Assembly (NCBI RefSeq): GCF_007744075.1
Contig: NZ_CP036266.1
Coordinates: forward strand, 2,244,501-2,308,500
Length of the DNA stretch: 64,000 nt
Source of the DNA: Gimesia chilikensis
Lineage (GTDB): Bacteria; Planctomycetota; Planctomycetia; Planctomycetales; Planctomycetaceae
Direction: 5' to 3'
The number at the start of each line of letters is the position of its first letter. Position 1 is the stretch's first letter. The position numbers and the translations under genes were made by a program. Below the pieces are notes generated by a model, which was given only the letters and a program-made list of their open reading frames with translations, was not told the origin of the DNA and searched no databases. This document shows positions 7,836-14,331 of this stretch, piece after piece.

Positions 7836-9188
7836 TTATCGGGCGCCCAGATTCACCGTCGAAGAGGAAGACCGGTCAGGATAAAACGAGGTTAACTCAT
7901 TCAGCCTGATTCCAGTGTTTTTTGCGGGGGAGAGCGGACGCAGATCATAGTCCTGTCTCTGCAGCCGGCCAGCATTCTTAAACTGCGGGTTCGCGCGAAT
8001 ATCCCCCGTTCCCCGGACCGCTGGTTCAGGAACACCGCCGTACCAGAGATTGTGATCGAACTCGATCTGGTCCACCGGGCCTGCGACGTCTGTCAGTGAG
8101 GCACGTCCGGTCTGCTGAAAGATGTTGTTGACGATTCGCGACTGCCGATGTCCGCTGTCGGCATCAATGTGGAGCAGGGGACCGGTCGAACCACTGGCCG
8201 TGTTATGGGCAATCAGGGTCTGCTTCAGTCCGCCTCCCCGCTGATAGTTGCCTGAATAAATGGCATAGTAATTATTCACCAGGATATTGCCGACGATGGT
8301 ATTATCAGCACTGGGATTTTGATAACCGCCATAATTTTCATTGGCGATCTGGATTCCAGATGCAGGCTGATTGAACCGATAGAATTCCCGCTTACCGGTA
8401 GAATAGACCAGGTTGCGACTGACGAGTGTCTGCGTTGTGTTATCGAGATAGACGTTAACAGAAAAATTGTCTGAGACGGTGTTCCCCTCAATTGTCCCTT
8501 TATCTGATAGATAAAGACCGATGCCTTCCCCATAGCAGCGTGAAACGGTGTTGTTTCTGATCGTCACATTCTTCGCCAGCCCGGCACCAACGCCGAAACT
8601 CCACCGCTGATGCGGTTCTCTTTGATTCGACTGCACACAGTCAGTGACGGTGTTGTCTTCAAACAGTAGATCATGAACGGGATCATCCAGGCGATTATAA
8701 CCGGCGTAGATCCCACTGCTTTGACAGTTCTGAATCTGGTTGCCTGAGACCGTGACATGATGAATTCGACTCCCCGGCCCCCAGATTGAGATACCGATTT
8801 TCTGTGCGTTCTTGATTGTCAGTCCCTGAATCCGGACATGATGCGCGAGGACATTGATCAGACTGGAGTCAGCGGGAGTGCCGCGTCCGTCAATCACAGC
8901 CGTTTCACCCTGCATCGCACGTACGGTAATCGGGTTCCCCTGAGTCCCCGAAGAAATCAGATTCAACGGGCGGGACTGCGGATAGTTACCCGCGCGGAGA
9001 ATCAGAGAATCCCCTGGCTGGCGGGCGAAGTTCAGACCGCGGGCGATACTGCGAAAAGGCTGATTCAGCGTGCCGGGGTTCTGATCGTTGCCATTTGGTG
9101 CGACATAATATTCGGCAGCAGTCAGCTTTCCGGCAGACAGCATCAACAGCAGGATGGCAATCGACGGTAAGCGAGCGAATGAATACAC
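7836..9188 (-). CDS. Secreted right-handed parallel beta-helix protein
   Basis: A 450-residue protein with a signal peptide (IAILLLMLSAGKLTAA) followed by 'EYYVAPNGNDQNPGTLNQPF', the classic N-terminal cap of DUF1565/pectate-lyase-like beta-helix proteins. The middle shows regular 22-24-residue coils with stacked asparagines (VTVSGNQIQNCQSSGIYAG, NVTIRNNTVSRCYGEGIGL, GTIEGNTVSDNFSVNVYL, NTIVGNILVNNYY). Such folds occur in polysaccharide lyases, epimerases and glycosidases, but the catalytic residues are not obvious. The start codon is GTG. It probably acts at the cell surface or outside. Confidence 0.85.
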   Translation of the reverse strand: MYSFARLPSIAILLLMLSAGKLTAAEYYVAPNGNDQNPGTLNQPFRSIARGLNFARQPGDSLILRAGNYPQSRPLNLISSGTQGNPITVRAMQGETAVIDGRGTPADSSLINVLAHHVRIQGLTIKNAQKIGISIWGPGSRIHHVTVSGNQIQNCQSSGIYAGYNRLDDPVHDLLFEDNTVTDCVQSNQREPHQRWSFGVGAGLAKNVTIRNNTVSRCYGEGIGLYLSDKGTIEGNTVSDNFSVNVYLDNTTQTLVSRNLVYSTGKREFYRFNQPASGIQIANENYGGYQNPSADNTIVGNILVNNYYAIYSGNYQRGGGLKQTLIAHNTASGSTGPLLHIDADSGHRQSRIVNNIFQQTGRASLTDVAGPVDQIEFDHNLWYGGVPEPAVRGTGDIRANPQFKNAGRLQRQDYDLRPLSPAKNTGIRLNELTSFYPDRSSSSTVNLGAR

Positions 9189-9392
9189 GGCAGAACCTGT
9201 TGTGAGAAGGGAGTCAGAGAAGGTGATTATTTTACTCTCAGATTAGTCTCCCCTTGTCAGAAATACAAACAAATAATCGATCAACTGTTCCTGAATTGTG
9301 CGCCCGGGGTGTTCTGGTATGCTGTATGATAAACGTGTCTGTGAGACTTTTGACCGGGGCATCGTCATTCCTTAAAACGAGAAACACGCTCG

Positions 9393-10139
9393 ATGAAAAT
9401 ATTATCTGATCAACACACCGCTTTTGAACTGGAAGCACACCGGCCGGAGCTGGCGTTTCTACCCATCGGGGCGACAGAACAACATTCACGGCACCTCCCA
9501 CTTGCCACGGATACGATACTCGCCGATCAGCTTTCGACAGCCATCCTGGAACAGCTCGACTGGCCCGGACATGTTTTCCTGCTGCCGACATTGCCTGTCT
9601 CCTCATCCGAAGAAAATACCGGCTATCGCGGGACAATCAGTTTTACCCCGCTGACCATGCGAAGTATTGTGCGAGATATCTGGGACTCACTTACGCGGGT
9701 CGGAATTCAGAAGTTAATCGTCTGCCCCTGGCATGGCGGCAATTTTATTCTCAAGCCCATCATCCGGGAAATGAATTGTGAGAAACAGCAGTGCCACCTG
9801 TTTTATCTCAATCCCTGGGAACAGGTGCCCGCTGCCGTTTATGATCAGTTCGCTCACGGTTTCGAAGTGCACTGCGGCGATGTGGAAACATCGTTAATGC
9901 TCGCGCTGAATCCGGAGTATGTCAAAGCGGAACGGGTGGATAATCCAACGCCCCACTTCAAGGCACCGTTGCAGGACATGTGGTCGATGAAAACGCTTTC
10001 CGGCGGAGAAGGGCATACAGGGCATCCGACTCAAGCGACTGTAGCTAAGGGGGAGATATTCAAACAGGCGGTGATTGAGAACTCGGTGCGTTATCTCCAG
10101 GAATTATTAGAACTGTCGCAGCAGTATCCTGAGTATTGA
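9393..10139 (+). CDS. Creatininase-family metal-dependent amidohydrolase
   Basis: A 248-residue protein of the usual size for the creatininase/MftE family. Metal-binding motifs are visible: 'LPIGATEQHSRHLPLATDT' supplies E, H and D ligands, 'CPWHGGNF' the second histidine, and 'HCGDVETSLMLAL' a further glutamate. Members hydrolyse small cyclic or linear amides (creatinine, formamidopyrimidine) or trim peptide precursors. There is no mycofactocin or flavin gene nearby, so the substrate cannot be named. It has no signal peptide, so it is cytoplasmic. The AT-rich leader of the tRNA array begins directly downstream. Confidence 0.88.
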   Translation: MKILSDQHTAFELEAHRPELAFLPIGATEQHSRHLPLATDTILADQLSTAILEQLDWPGHVFLLPTLPVSSSEENTGYRGTISFTPLTMRSIVRDIWDSLTRVGIQKLIVCPWHGGNFILKPIIREMNCEKQQCHLFYLNPWEQVPAAVYDQFAHGFEVHCGDVETSLMLALNPEYVKAERVDNPTPHFKAPLQDMWSMKTLSGGEGHTGHPTQATVAKGEIFKQAVIENSVRYLQELLELSQQYPEY

Positions 10140-10367
10140 TTAATATCGATCATCGCCTTTGTCACATTTCTCCAAAAATCAAAATGATTTCAAAAAGTTC
10201 ACAATTAGAAGAAATAAATCTCGTTCCTGGCGCATCTGAAAAGATATAGAGATTTTTCAAAAAACTGCGAACCGTTTTTAGGGAAACGCCTCTTAGTTAA
10301 CAGTCAGTTTAACTGACAGACACGTTGGCATATTTTTAATCACATTCAAAAACGGAAGTTTACTCCG
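10140..10367. other. AT-rich intergenic leader before the tRNA array
   Basis: This stretch is clearly AT-richer than the surrounding genes, with runs of A and T. It contains the palindrome and promoter-like sequence listed separately. I see no coding sequence in it. Confidence 0.6.
10303..10347 (+). promoter_or_regulatory. Promoter-like sequence overlapped by a perfect palindrome
   Basis: GTCAGTTTAACTGAC at 10303-10317 is a perfect dyad of seven base pairs around one T. Its right arm overlaps CTGACA (10313-10318), five of six matches to a sigma70 -35 box. After 16 bases comes TTTAAT (10335-10340), five of six matches to a -10 box. This would start transcription near 10347, just before the small ORF and the tRNA array. 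The overlap suggests an operator, but planctomycete promoter rules are poorly known. Confidence 0.4.
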
Positions 10368-10472
10368 ATGGTTTCTTATTTGTGGACAATCAGTTTCAAA
10401 GGCAAACCCGCAGGCAATCTCGAAGCCGGTCTCCCGGCTGAAGATACGCTCGCGCTGAATTTACGCTGTTGA
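10368..10472 (+). CDS. Possible 34-residue leader peptide upstream of the tRNA array
   Basis: An ATG at 10368 has GGAAG nine bases upstream and opens a 34-codon frame (MVSYLWTISFKGKPAGNLEA and on) ending at TGA 10470-10472. It is followed 30 bp later by a terminator-like hairpin and then by the tRNA genes. Promoter, short ORF and hairpin in this order resemble an attenuator. The peptide contains six leucines, a tryptophan and a tyrosine, but no codon run that would make attenuation obvious. It could equally be a small independent gene or chance. I know no homolog. Confidence 0.4.
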   Translation: MVSYLWTISFKGKPAGNLEAGLPAEDTLALNLRC

Positions 10473-10502
10473 CATCTGGTTGATCCTCAGGTCTCTGAAA
10501 TC

Positions 10503-10532
10503 ACCCGGTGTCGTCAGACAGCGGGTTTTTTT
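10503..10532 (+). terminator. Rho-independent terminator-like hairpin
   Basis: ACCCG-G-TGTC, loop GTCA, GACA-G-CGGGT, with a single G/G mismatch, is followed directly by a run of seven T. It lies between the 34-codon ORF and the first tRNA gene. It could end that ORF's transcript or act as an attenuator for the array. Confidence 0.65.
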
Positions 10533-10616
10533 GTGTATTCACCAAATCCAATGATTAATTTACTGCAGTCAGGTGCCGTTCTTTTGGCCTCGCGCTCAGG
10601 GTACGCACTTTACTTT

Positions 10617-10689
10617 GGCCCGTTCAACTTCTGGTGAGGTTACCGGTCTTTCAAGCCGGGCAGGTCGGGTTCGAATCCCACACGGGTCA
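10617..10689 (+). tRNA. tRNA-Glu (TTC), slightly degenerate
   Basis: The acceptor GGCCCGT pairs with ACGGGTC (one G-T). The D stem is AACT/GGTT. The anticodon arm CCGGT/GCCGG has loop CTTTCAA, anticodon TTC. The T loop TTCGAAT is intact, but only three of five T-stem pairs form (TCGGG against CCCAC). The discriminator is A, where bacterial tRNA-Glu usually has G. No CCA is encoded. Confidence 0.75.
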
Positions 10690-10763
10690 TTTATTAAATA
10701 TTGAAGGAGCTTTTATCATGGTGAGTTTAACACGTTCTAAACGCACGGCCCCCGTTTCTTTCC

Positions 10764-10835
10764 GGGGTCGTGGTGTAACGGTTGCATTGCTGGCTTTTAA
10801 CCTTGCAGGTGGGGGTTCGAATCCCTCCGGCCCCA
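10764..10835 (+). tRNA. tRNA-Lys (TTT), degenerate anticodon stem
   Basis: The acceptor GGGGTCG/CGGCCCC and T arm GGGGG-TTCGAAT-CCCTC are intact. The anticodon loop CTTTTAA gives TTT. The anticodon stem GCTGG/CCTTG pairs only at the two positions next to the loop unless a TGC/GCA helix with an internal bulge forms. The D arm starts GTGTAACGG, shared with the Trp gene of this array and nearly with Gly. No CCA is encoded. Confidence 0.7.
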
Positions 10836-10855
10836 TTCGTAATGAATTTTGAAAC

Positions 10856-10928
10856 GCACCGGTCGTCTAACCTGGTAAGACGCTGCCTTTGTAACGCGGT
10901 GATGTGGGTTCAAATCCCACCTGGTGCT
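10856..10928 (+). tRNA. tRNA-Thr (TGT)
   Basis: The acceptor GCACCGG/CTGGTGC, D stem GTCT/AGAC and T arm GTGGG-TTCAAAT-CCCAC are complete. The anticodon stem CTGCC/CGCGG has one C-C mismatch and the loop TTTGTAA gives TGT. The discriminator is T. No CCA is encoded. Confidence 0.85.
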
Positions 10929-10969
10929 CTCAGAACGGAAATCGCAGAAGCTGAAACAACAACCAATAT

Positions 10970-11040
10970 GCGCCCATGATGTAACGGTAGCCTACTGTCT
11001 TGCCATGGCGGAAGTGCGGGTTCGATTCCCGCTGGGTGCT
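10970..11040 (+). tRNA. tRNA-Gly (GCC)
   Basis: The acceptor GCGCCCA/TGGGTGC pairs with one wobble. The anticodon stem CTGTC/GGCGG has loop TTGCCAT, anticodon GCC. The T arm GCGGG-TTCGATT-CCCGC is perfect. The discriminator T agrees with bacterial tRNA-Gly. The D stem is poor (ATGTAACGGTAGCCT). No CCA is encoded. Confidence 0.82.
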
Positions 11041-11054
11041 CTTTTTAAACAAAA

Positions 11055-11129
11055 CAGGGTGTGGGGAAGTCTGGTTAACCCGCGTGCCTTGGAAGCACGA
11101 GATCACTGGTTCGAATCCAGTCACCCTGA
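11055..11129 (+). tRNA. tRNA-Pro (TGG)
   Basis: All four stems form. The acceptor CAGGGTG/CACCCTG has the C1-G72 pair typical of tRNA-Pro, the anticodon stem CGTGC/GCACG has loop CTTGGAA (anticodon TGG), and the T arm ACTGG-TTCGAAT-CCAGT is perfect. The discriminator is A. No CCA is encoded. Confidence 0.92.
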
Positions 11130-11168
11130 CTCCGCTTTGAGCGGCACAGTGTTAGAAAACTGATTTAC

Positions 11169-11243
11169 TGCGGTGGTACTCGTGTTGGTACGGGTGGGCG
11201 ACTGTTAATCGCTTTGACGCAGGTTCGATTCCTGCCACCGCAG
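11169..11243 (+). tRNA. tRNA-Asn (GTT)
   Basis: The acceptor TGCGGTG/CACCGCA is perfect. The D stem ACTC/GGGT, anticodon stem GGCGA/TCGCT with loop CTGTTAA (anticodon GTT) and T arm GCAGG-TTCGATT-CCTGC all form. The discriminator G fits tRNA-Asn. No CCA is encoded. Confidence 0.92.
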
Positions 11244-11262
11244 CTTGAAAACACAACCATTC

Positions 11263-11333
11263 ACGCCTCTGGTGTAACGGCAGCATGACCGGTTCCAACC
11301 CGGTCGATCGGGGTTCAAATCCCTGGGGGCGTG
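11263..11333 (+). tRNA. tRNA-Trp (CCA)
   Basis: The acceptor ACGCCTC pairs with GGGGCGT. The anticodon stem ACCGG/CCGGT has loop TTCCAAC, anticodon CCA. The T arm CGGGG-TTCAAAT-CCCTG forms with one wobble. The discriminator is G, as expected for tRNA-Trp. The D stem is short (GTG/CAT). A T6 run follows. No 3' CCA is encoded. Confidence 0.87.
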
Positions 11334-11346
11334 CTTTTTTCAATCT

Positions 11347-11420
11347 GGCTCGGTAGGCAACTGGCAGACCACTTTGGCTTAGAACCAGAGATGCTGTGGG
11401 TTCGAATCCCACCCGAGCTA
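11347..11420 (+). tRNA. tRNA-Leu (TAG) with short variable loop
   Basis: The acceptor GGCTCGG/CCGAGCT, anticodon stem TTTGG/CCAGA with loop CTTAGAA (anticodon TAG) and T arm GTGGG-TTCGAAT-CCCAC form well. The variable region is only about six bases. Bacterial tRNA-Leu normally has a long variable arm, so this gene is atypical for its anticodon. The D stem is weak. No CCA is encoded. Confidence 0.8.
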
Positions 11421-11434
11421 CTGAAATTCATTAC

Positions 11435-11509
11435 GTCCTCGCGGAGCAGTCCGGAGTGCTCACCTGCCTGTCACGCAGGAGATCGTGGGTTCAAATCCCA
11501 TCGGGGACG
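11435..11509 (+). tRNA. tRNA-Asp (GTC)
   Basis: The acceptor GTCCTCG/CGGGGAC, D stem GAGC/GCTC, anticodon stem CCTGC/GCAGG with loop CTGTCAC (anticodon GTC) and T arm GTGGG-TTCAAAT-CCCAT all form. The discriminator G fits tRNA-Asp. No CCA is encoded. Confidence 0.92.
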
Positions 11510-11518
11510 CTTACAAAC

Positions 11519-11596
11519 GGCACGGTATGCAAACTGGTAAAGCAACGAAACTTAAAATTTCGTGATTGTCTGCGGGTTCGACTCCCGTCCGTGCTA
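11519..11596 (+). tRNA. tRNA-Leu (TAA), reduced variable arm
   Basis: The acceptor GGCACGG/CCGTGCT, D stem TGC/GCA, anticodon stem CGAAA/TTTCG with loop CTTAAAA (anticodon TAA) and T arm GCGGG-TTCGACT-CCCGT form. The variable region is about nine bases without a clear stem, shorter than usual for leucine. The discriminator is A. No CCA is encoded. Confidence 0.83.
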
Positions 11597-11613
11597 CTGG
11601 ATAGAAGACACAC

Positions 11614-11694
11614 GCGTTGGCTGGGCATTGGCGAGCCCCGGTGGCTGTAACCCACCCGCTTACTGCTGTGGCGGTTCGACTCCGTCCCAACGCA
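11614..11694 (+). tRNA. tRNA-Tyr (GTA)
   Basis: The acceptor GCGTTGG/CCAACGC is perfect. The D stem GGGC/GCCC and anticodon stem GGTGG/CCACC with loop CTGTAAC (anticodon GTA) form. A long variable region, as expected for bacterial tRNA-Tyr, precedes T arm GGCGG-TTCGACT-CCGTC. The discriminator is A. No CCA is encoded. Confidence 0.92.
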
Positions 11695-11710
11695 CTTTTT
11701 TAAACCACCC

Positions 11711-11793
11711 GGCCAGGTGGCGGAACTGGTAGACGCGCGACTCTCAGAAAGTCGTTCCTTCAAGGAGTGCGAGTTCGACTCTCGCTCTGGCCA
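11711..11793 (+). tRNA. tRNA-Leu (CAG)
   Basis: The acceptor GGCCAGG/TCTGGCC, D stem GCG/CGC and anticodon stem CGACT/AGTCG with loop CTCAGAA (anticodon CAG) form. A variable arm with stem TCCTT/AAGGA precedes the perfect T arm GCGAG-TTCGACT-CTCGC. The discriminator is A. This is the last gene of the array, three bases from the stop codon of the convergent gene. No CCA is encoded. Confidence 0.93.
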
Positions 11794-11796
11794 CTT

Positions 11797-14310
11797 TTAC
11801 TTTTCTGCTGACGTCACTTTATCCGAGTTCAGGTAACGATGAGGATCATAAGCCGGCAGGTAATAGATCCAGTCAGCCGCTTCATAGAGAATCACTTCTT
11901 TAATCGATTCCTGCTTGAGTAAATCGTCGATGATCTCTTCCCGTCGACGTGTGGCCTCTGTTTTATCCCGGGCACGCAACGATTCCTGTGCCTCGTAGAA
12001 AAAACTCTTAGGTCCCCGAAATGTCGACCCATGATTGTCGGACTGATCTGCCAGATACGTCTCCCGTTGCAGCTTCGCAGGCCCCGAGTCAGGCAACAGC
12101 CGAAATCCCAGCAGGGCCGGTTCCACGCGCAAACCATGTAAATCGAGCAGCGCAGTACCTTCTGTGATGGAAGGGATCTGATTCAGCCCGCTGGTCAGGT
12201 AGCGGTAGTAGCTCGCGTCATAGTGTCCCGCTTCCGGATGTTTCAGTCCGGGAAGTGCCGCGGTTACCTGCTGTTCAACGGCAGCCCTGGGAGGAATCAC
12301 GGCACGGATTCGTGTTTTCGGAAACGTGTTTTCCAGATCCTGCAACAGGGCACGAAGTCCTTTGGAGACAGTAACGTTCCGGGCGTACCGCCAGACATAT
12401 TCCGTATCGGGATTCTGACAGGTCTCTGTCCATTCTCCGGCTGGCCAGGTGGTAATCTTTTCTACCAGTTTGGGATCATCCGATTTAAGCAACGGTTGCA
12501 GACCATCCAGCTGTGCTGCTGAGACGGGAGCATAGGCGCGATCGAGAGTGAGCCGCCGGAACGATTTGCCTTTCCGCCGATAATGTCCGGTGGTCTGCAC
12601 GCCAGACTCACCATCGCCTGAAGTCCCGGCCAGATGCGTGTGCGAACGAGTATTGAGCATGATTTCGTCAAAGGCGGGCTGCAGGAGAATCGTCTGCAGC
12701 TGCTTGACGAACATCGCCCGCGTCGCACTCTGGTTCAGGTCCATAATCTCGGGGAGCCAGTCCGGTCCAAAGTCGATGATAATTTGATCCTGGCCCAGGG
12801 GACGCACCGCAGGTCCGTTACCGACAATGCGAAAACTGTTCTCGATCGTTTGAAAGTCAGTGCGGTATCCGCCCGCGGGAGTGATACCGGCAATGCGGGT
12901 CGTCGCGTTTTCCGGACTGGTTTCCTCCAGTGCCCAGTACGCATTGAAACGACTCACGCGGTTGCCTGCTTTCGCATGCGCCGTGATCGGTAACTCTGCC
13001 GGCAACTGGACCTTTCCGGAAAACGGACTCCCCGACTCAATCACCAGATAACGGCTGCCCTGCGGTCGCTGAAGGCCGTCGATCTGAATCGCGCCATCTT
13101 TTAACACGTTCAGTGTCCAACCCTTGAGCTCCCGCCGTTGCGCTGTCACCCGCTCAGCGATGGTGGCGTAGGTCTGCAATTCAAATTCACCTTTCGCATT
13201 CCGCACGAGCACAAACGAATCGTTCGCGATCGGCGGCGCGTCAGTTGCAAAAATCTTCAAATCGTCTTTCGTCAATTCCTGCGGCTTCGATTCGGGAACA
13301 CTCTCGAAGGTCAGACTCACGACTTCAGCTTTGTCCGCATTCCCTGCCGCTTCAAATAGTTTGCGGTAATGCGCGAATGCCGTTGTCTCGGGACTGAAAT
13401 TGGCGGTCGGTGTCGCGTAGGGCAGAAAGTTCCAGAGAAACGCGCCCTGCTCATCGAAGGCAGGGATGACCAGATATTTCATGAGTCCCTGCTCAAAAGG
13501 CCTGAAGGTGGCGGTCAGGGAGATGCCGTGGTCCGCAGCGCTCTGGGCATACCAGTTTCCCCATTCGGGATGCAGCCGAAACTGCATGATGAAACCGTGC
13601 CATTGATACGCCACCCGATGCCCGCGGCGACCATACATGACCCGGTTCAACGCTTCACAATTCAGGATGGCCCGCGCCTGTTTCGCATGCAGTTCCCAGT
13701 CGGCGGCTCGATAATTGTCAGGGTTTTCAATGACAGGGTAAGCACCCAGCCAGACAATCAGCCGAGAGACTCCGTGTGCCTGCAGGCGGCGGAAGTATTG
13801 ATCAAAGGCACTTTTATCGACAGGTTTCCACTGATTCGTCTCATTGTCCCAGAAGATGCGAATCAGATCATCCAGCTGATCGGACAGATAACTGATGGGG
13901 CGGTCGGGCGGAGCAGGGTAGACCTGAAGCGTCTGTCTCTGCACGATCTTTTCTTGCTGTTTCAGTATGACGGTGAGCTGAAATGAGTCTTTGTCGGCAG
14001 TGTTGGCAGAGGTGATGTGGAGTCTACCATCTGTGGAGACCGAGATTGTATAGCCCTCGAACTCCAACTGGGGGCCTTCCGCCAGCAGTTTGCCTTTCTG
14101 TTCTGCCTTGAGCAGGATCTGATTGTCCGCGGTCAGCTTGCCTGAGATCAGCGGCCAAGTACGCTGGCCGCCGGCCCGGTAACAGAAAGGTGCTTCGATG
14201 TTCCGCTCGGAGAGCCATGCCGCCGGTTTTCCCGCTTCTGCATTTGTGGCGGAGGCAATCAGTAGAAGCAGGCAGATCAGTTTCAGGACTAATTCAGTAG
14301 CGATACGCAT
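11797..14310 (-). CDS. Large secreted protein, possibly glycoside-hydrolase-like
   Basis: A protein of about 837 residues. I prefer the ATG at 14310 (GGAG nine bases upstream) over the one at 14325. A signal peptide is clear (LVLKLICLLLLIASATNAEA). A beta-rich N-terminal region of about 130 residues precedes a stretch that looks like a TIM barrel (residues near 150-330: 'LIVWLGAYPVIENPDNY', 'HGFIMQFRLHPEWGNWYAQS', 'GISLTATFRPFEQGL') and a later region containing 'EIMLNTRSHTHLAGTSGDG'. Glycoside hydrolases with a barrel and an auxiliary beta domain have this layout, but I cannot point to the catalytic acid pair. It follows the NHL gene by 21 bp on the same strand, so the two probably form an operon. 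Its 3' end abuts the tRNA array. Confidence 0.7.
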   Translation of the reverse strand: MRIATELVLKLICLLLLIASATNAEAGKPAAWLSERNIEAPFCYRAGGQRTWPLISGKLTADNQILLKAEQKGKLLAEGPQLEFEGYTISVSTDGRLHITSANTADKDSFQLTVILKQQEKIVQRQTLQVYPAPPDRPISYLSDQLDDLIRIFWDNETNQWKPVDKSAFDQYFRRLQAHGVSRLIVWLGAYPVIENPDNYRAADWELHAKQARAILNCEALNRVMYGRRGHRVAYQWHGFIMQFRLHPEWGNWYAQSAADHGISLTATFRPFEQGLMKYLVIPAFDEQGAFLWNFLPYATPTANFSPETTAFAHYRKLFEAAGNADKAEVVSLTFESVPESKPQELTKDDLKIFATDAPPIANDSFVLVRNAKGEFELQTYATIAERVTAQRRELKGWTLNVLKDGAIQIDGLQRPQGSRYLVIESGSPFSGKVQLPAELPITAHAKAGNRVSRFNAYWALEETSPENATTRIAGITPAGGYRTDFQTIENSFRIVGNGPAVRPLGQDQIIIDFGPDWLPEIMDLNQSATRAMFVKQLQTILLQPAFDEIMLNTRSHTHLAGTSGDGESGVQTTGHYRRKGKSFRRLTLDRAYAPVSAAQLDGLQPLLKSDDPKLVEKITTWPAGEWTETCQNPDTEYVWRYARNVTVSKGLRALLQDLENTFPKTRIRAVIPPRAAVEQQVTAALPGLKHPEAGHYDASYYRYLTSGLNQIPSITEGTALLDLHGLRVEPALLGFRLLPDSGPAKLQRETYLADQSDNHGSTFRGPKSFFYEAQESLRARDKTEATRRREEIIDDLLKQESIKEVILYEAADWIYYLPAYDPHRYLNSDKVTSAEK

Positions 14311-14331
14311 TCTTCGATTCTCCATCTCTCG

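Noticed and set aside
10561..10616. A thirteenth tRNA just before tRNA-Glu
   Set aside because: GTGC and GCAC could pair, but there is no T arm or anticodon loop.
10634..11763. Several overlapping ORFs of 60-90 codons on both strands across the tRNA array
   Set aside because: They read through tRNA genes and their similarity to each other comes from repeated T-arm sequences (GSNP, FESS and similar). The tRNA structures explain the sequence.
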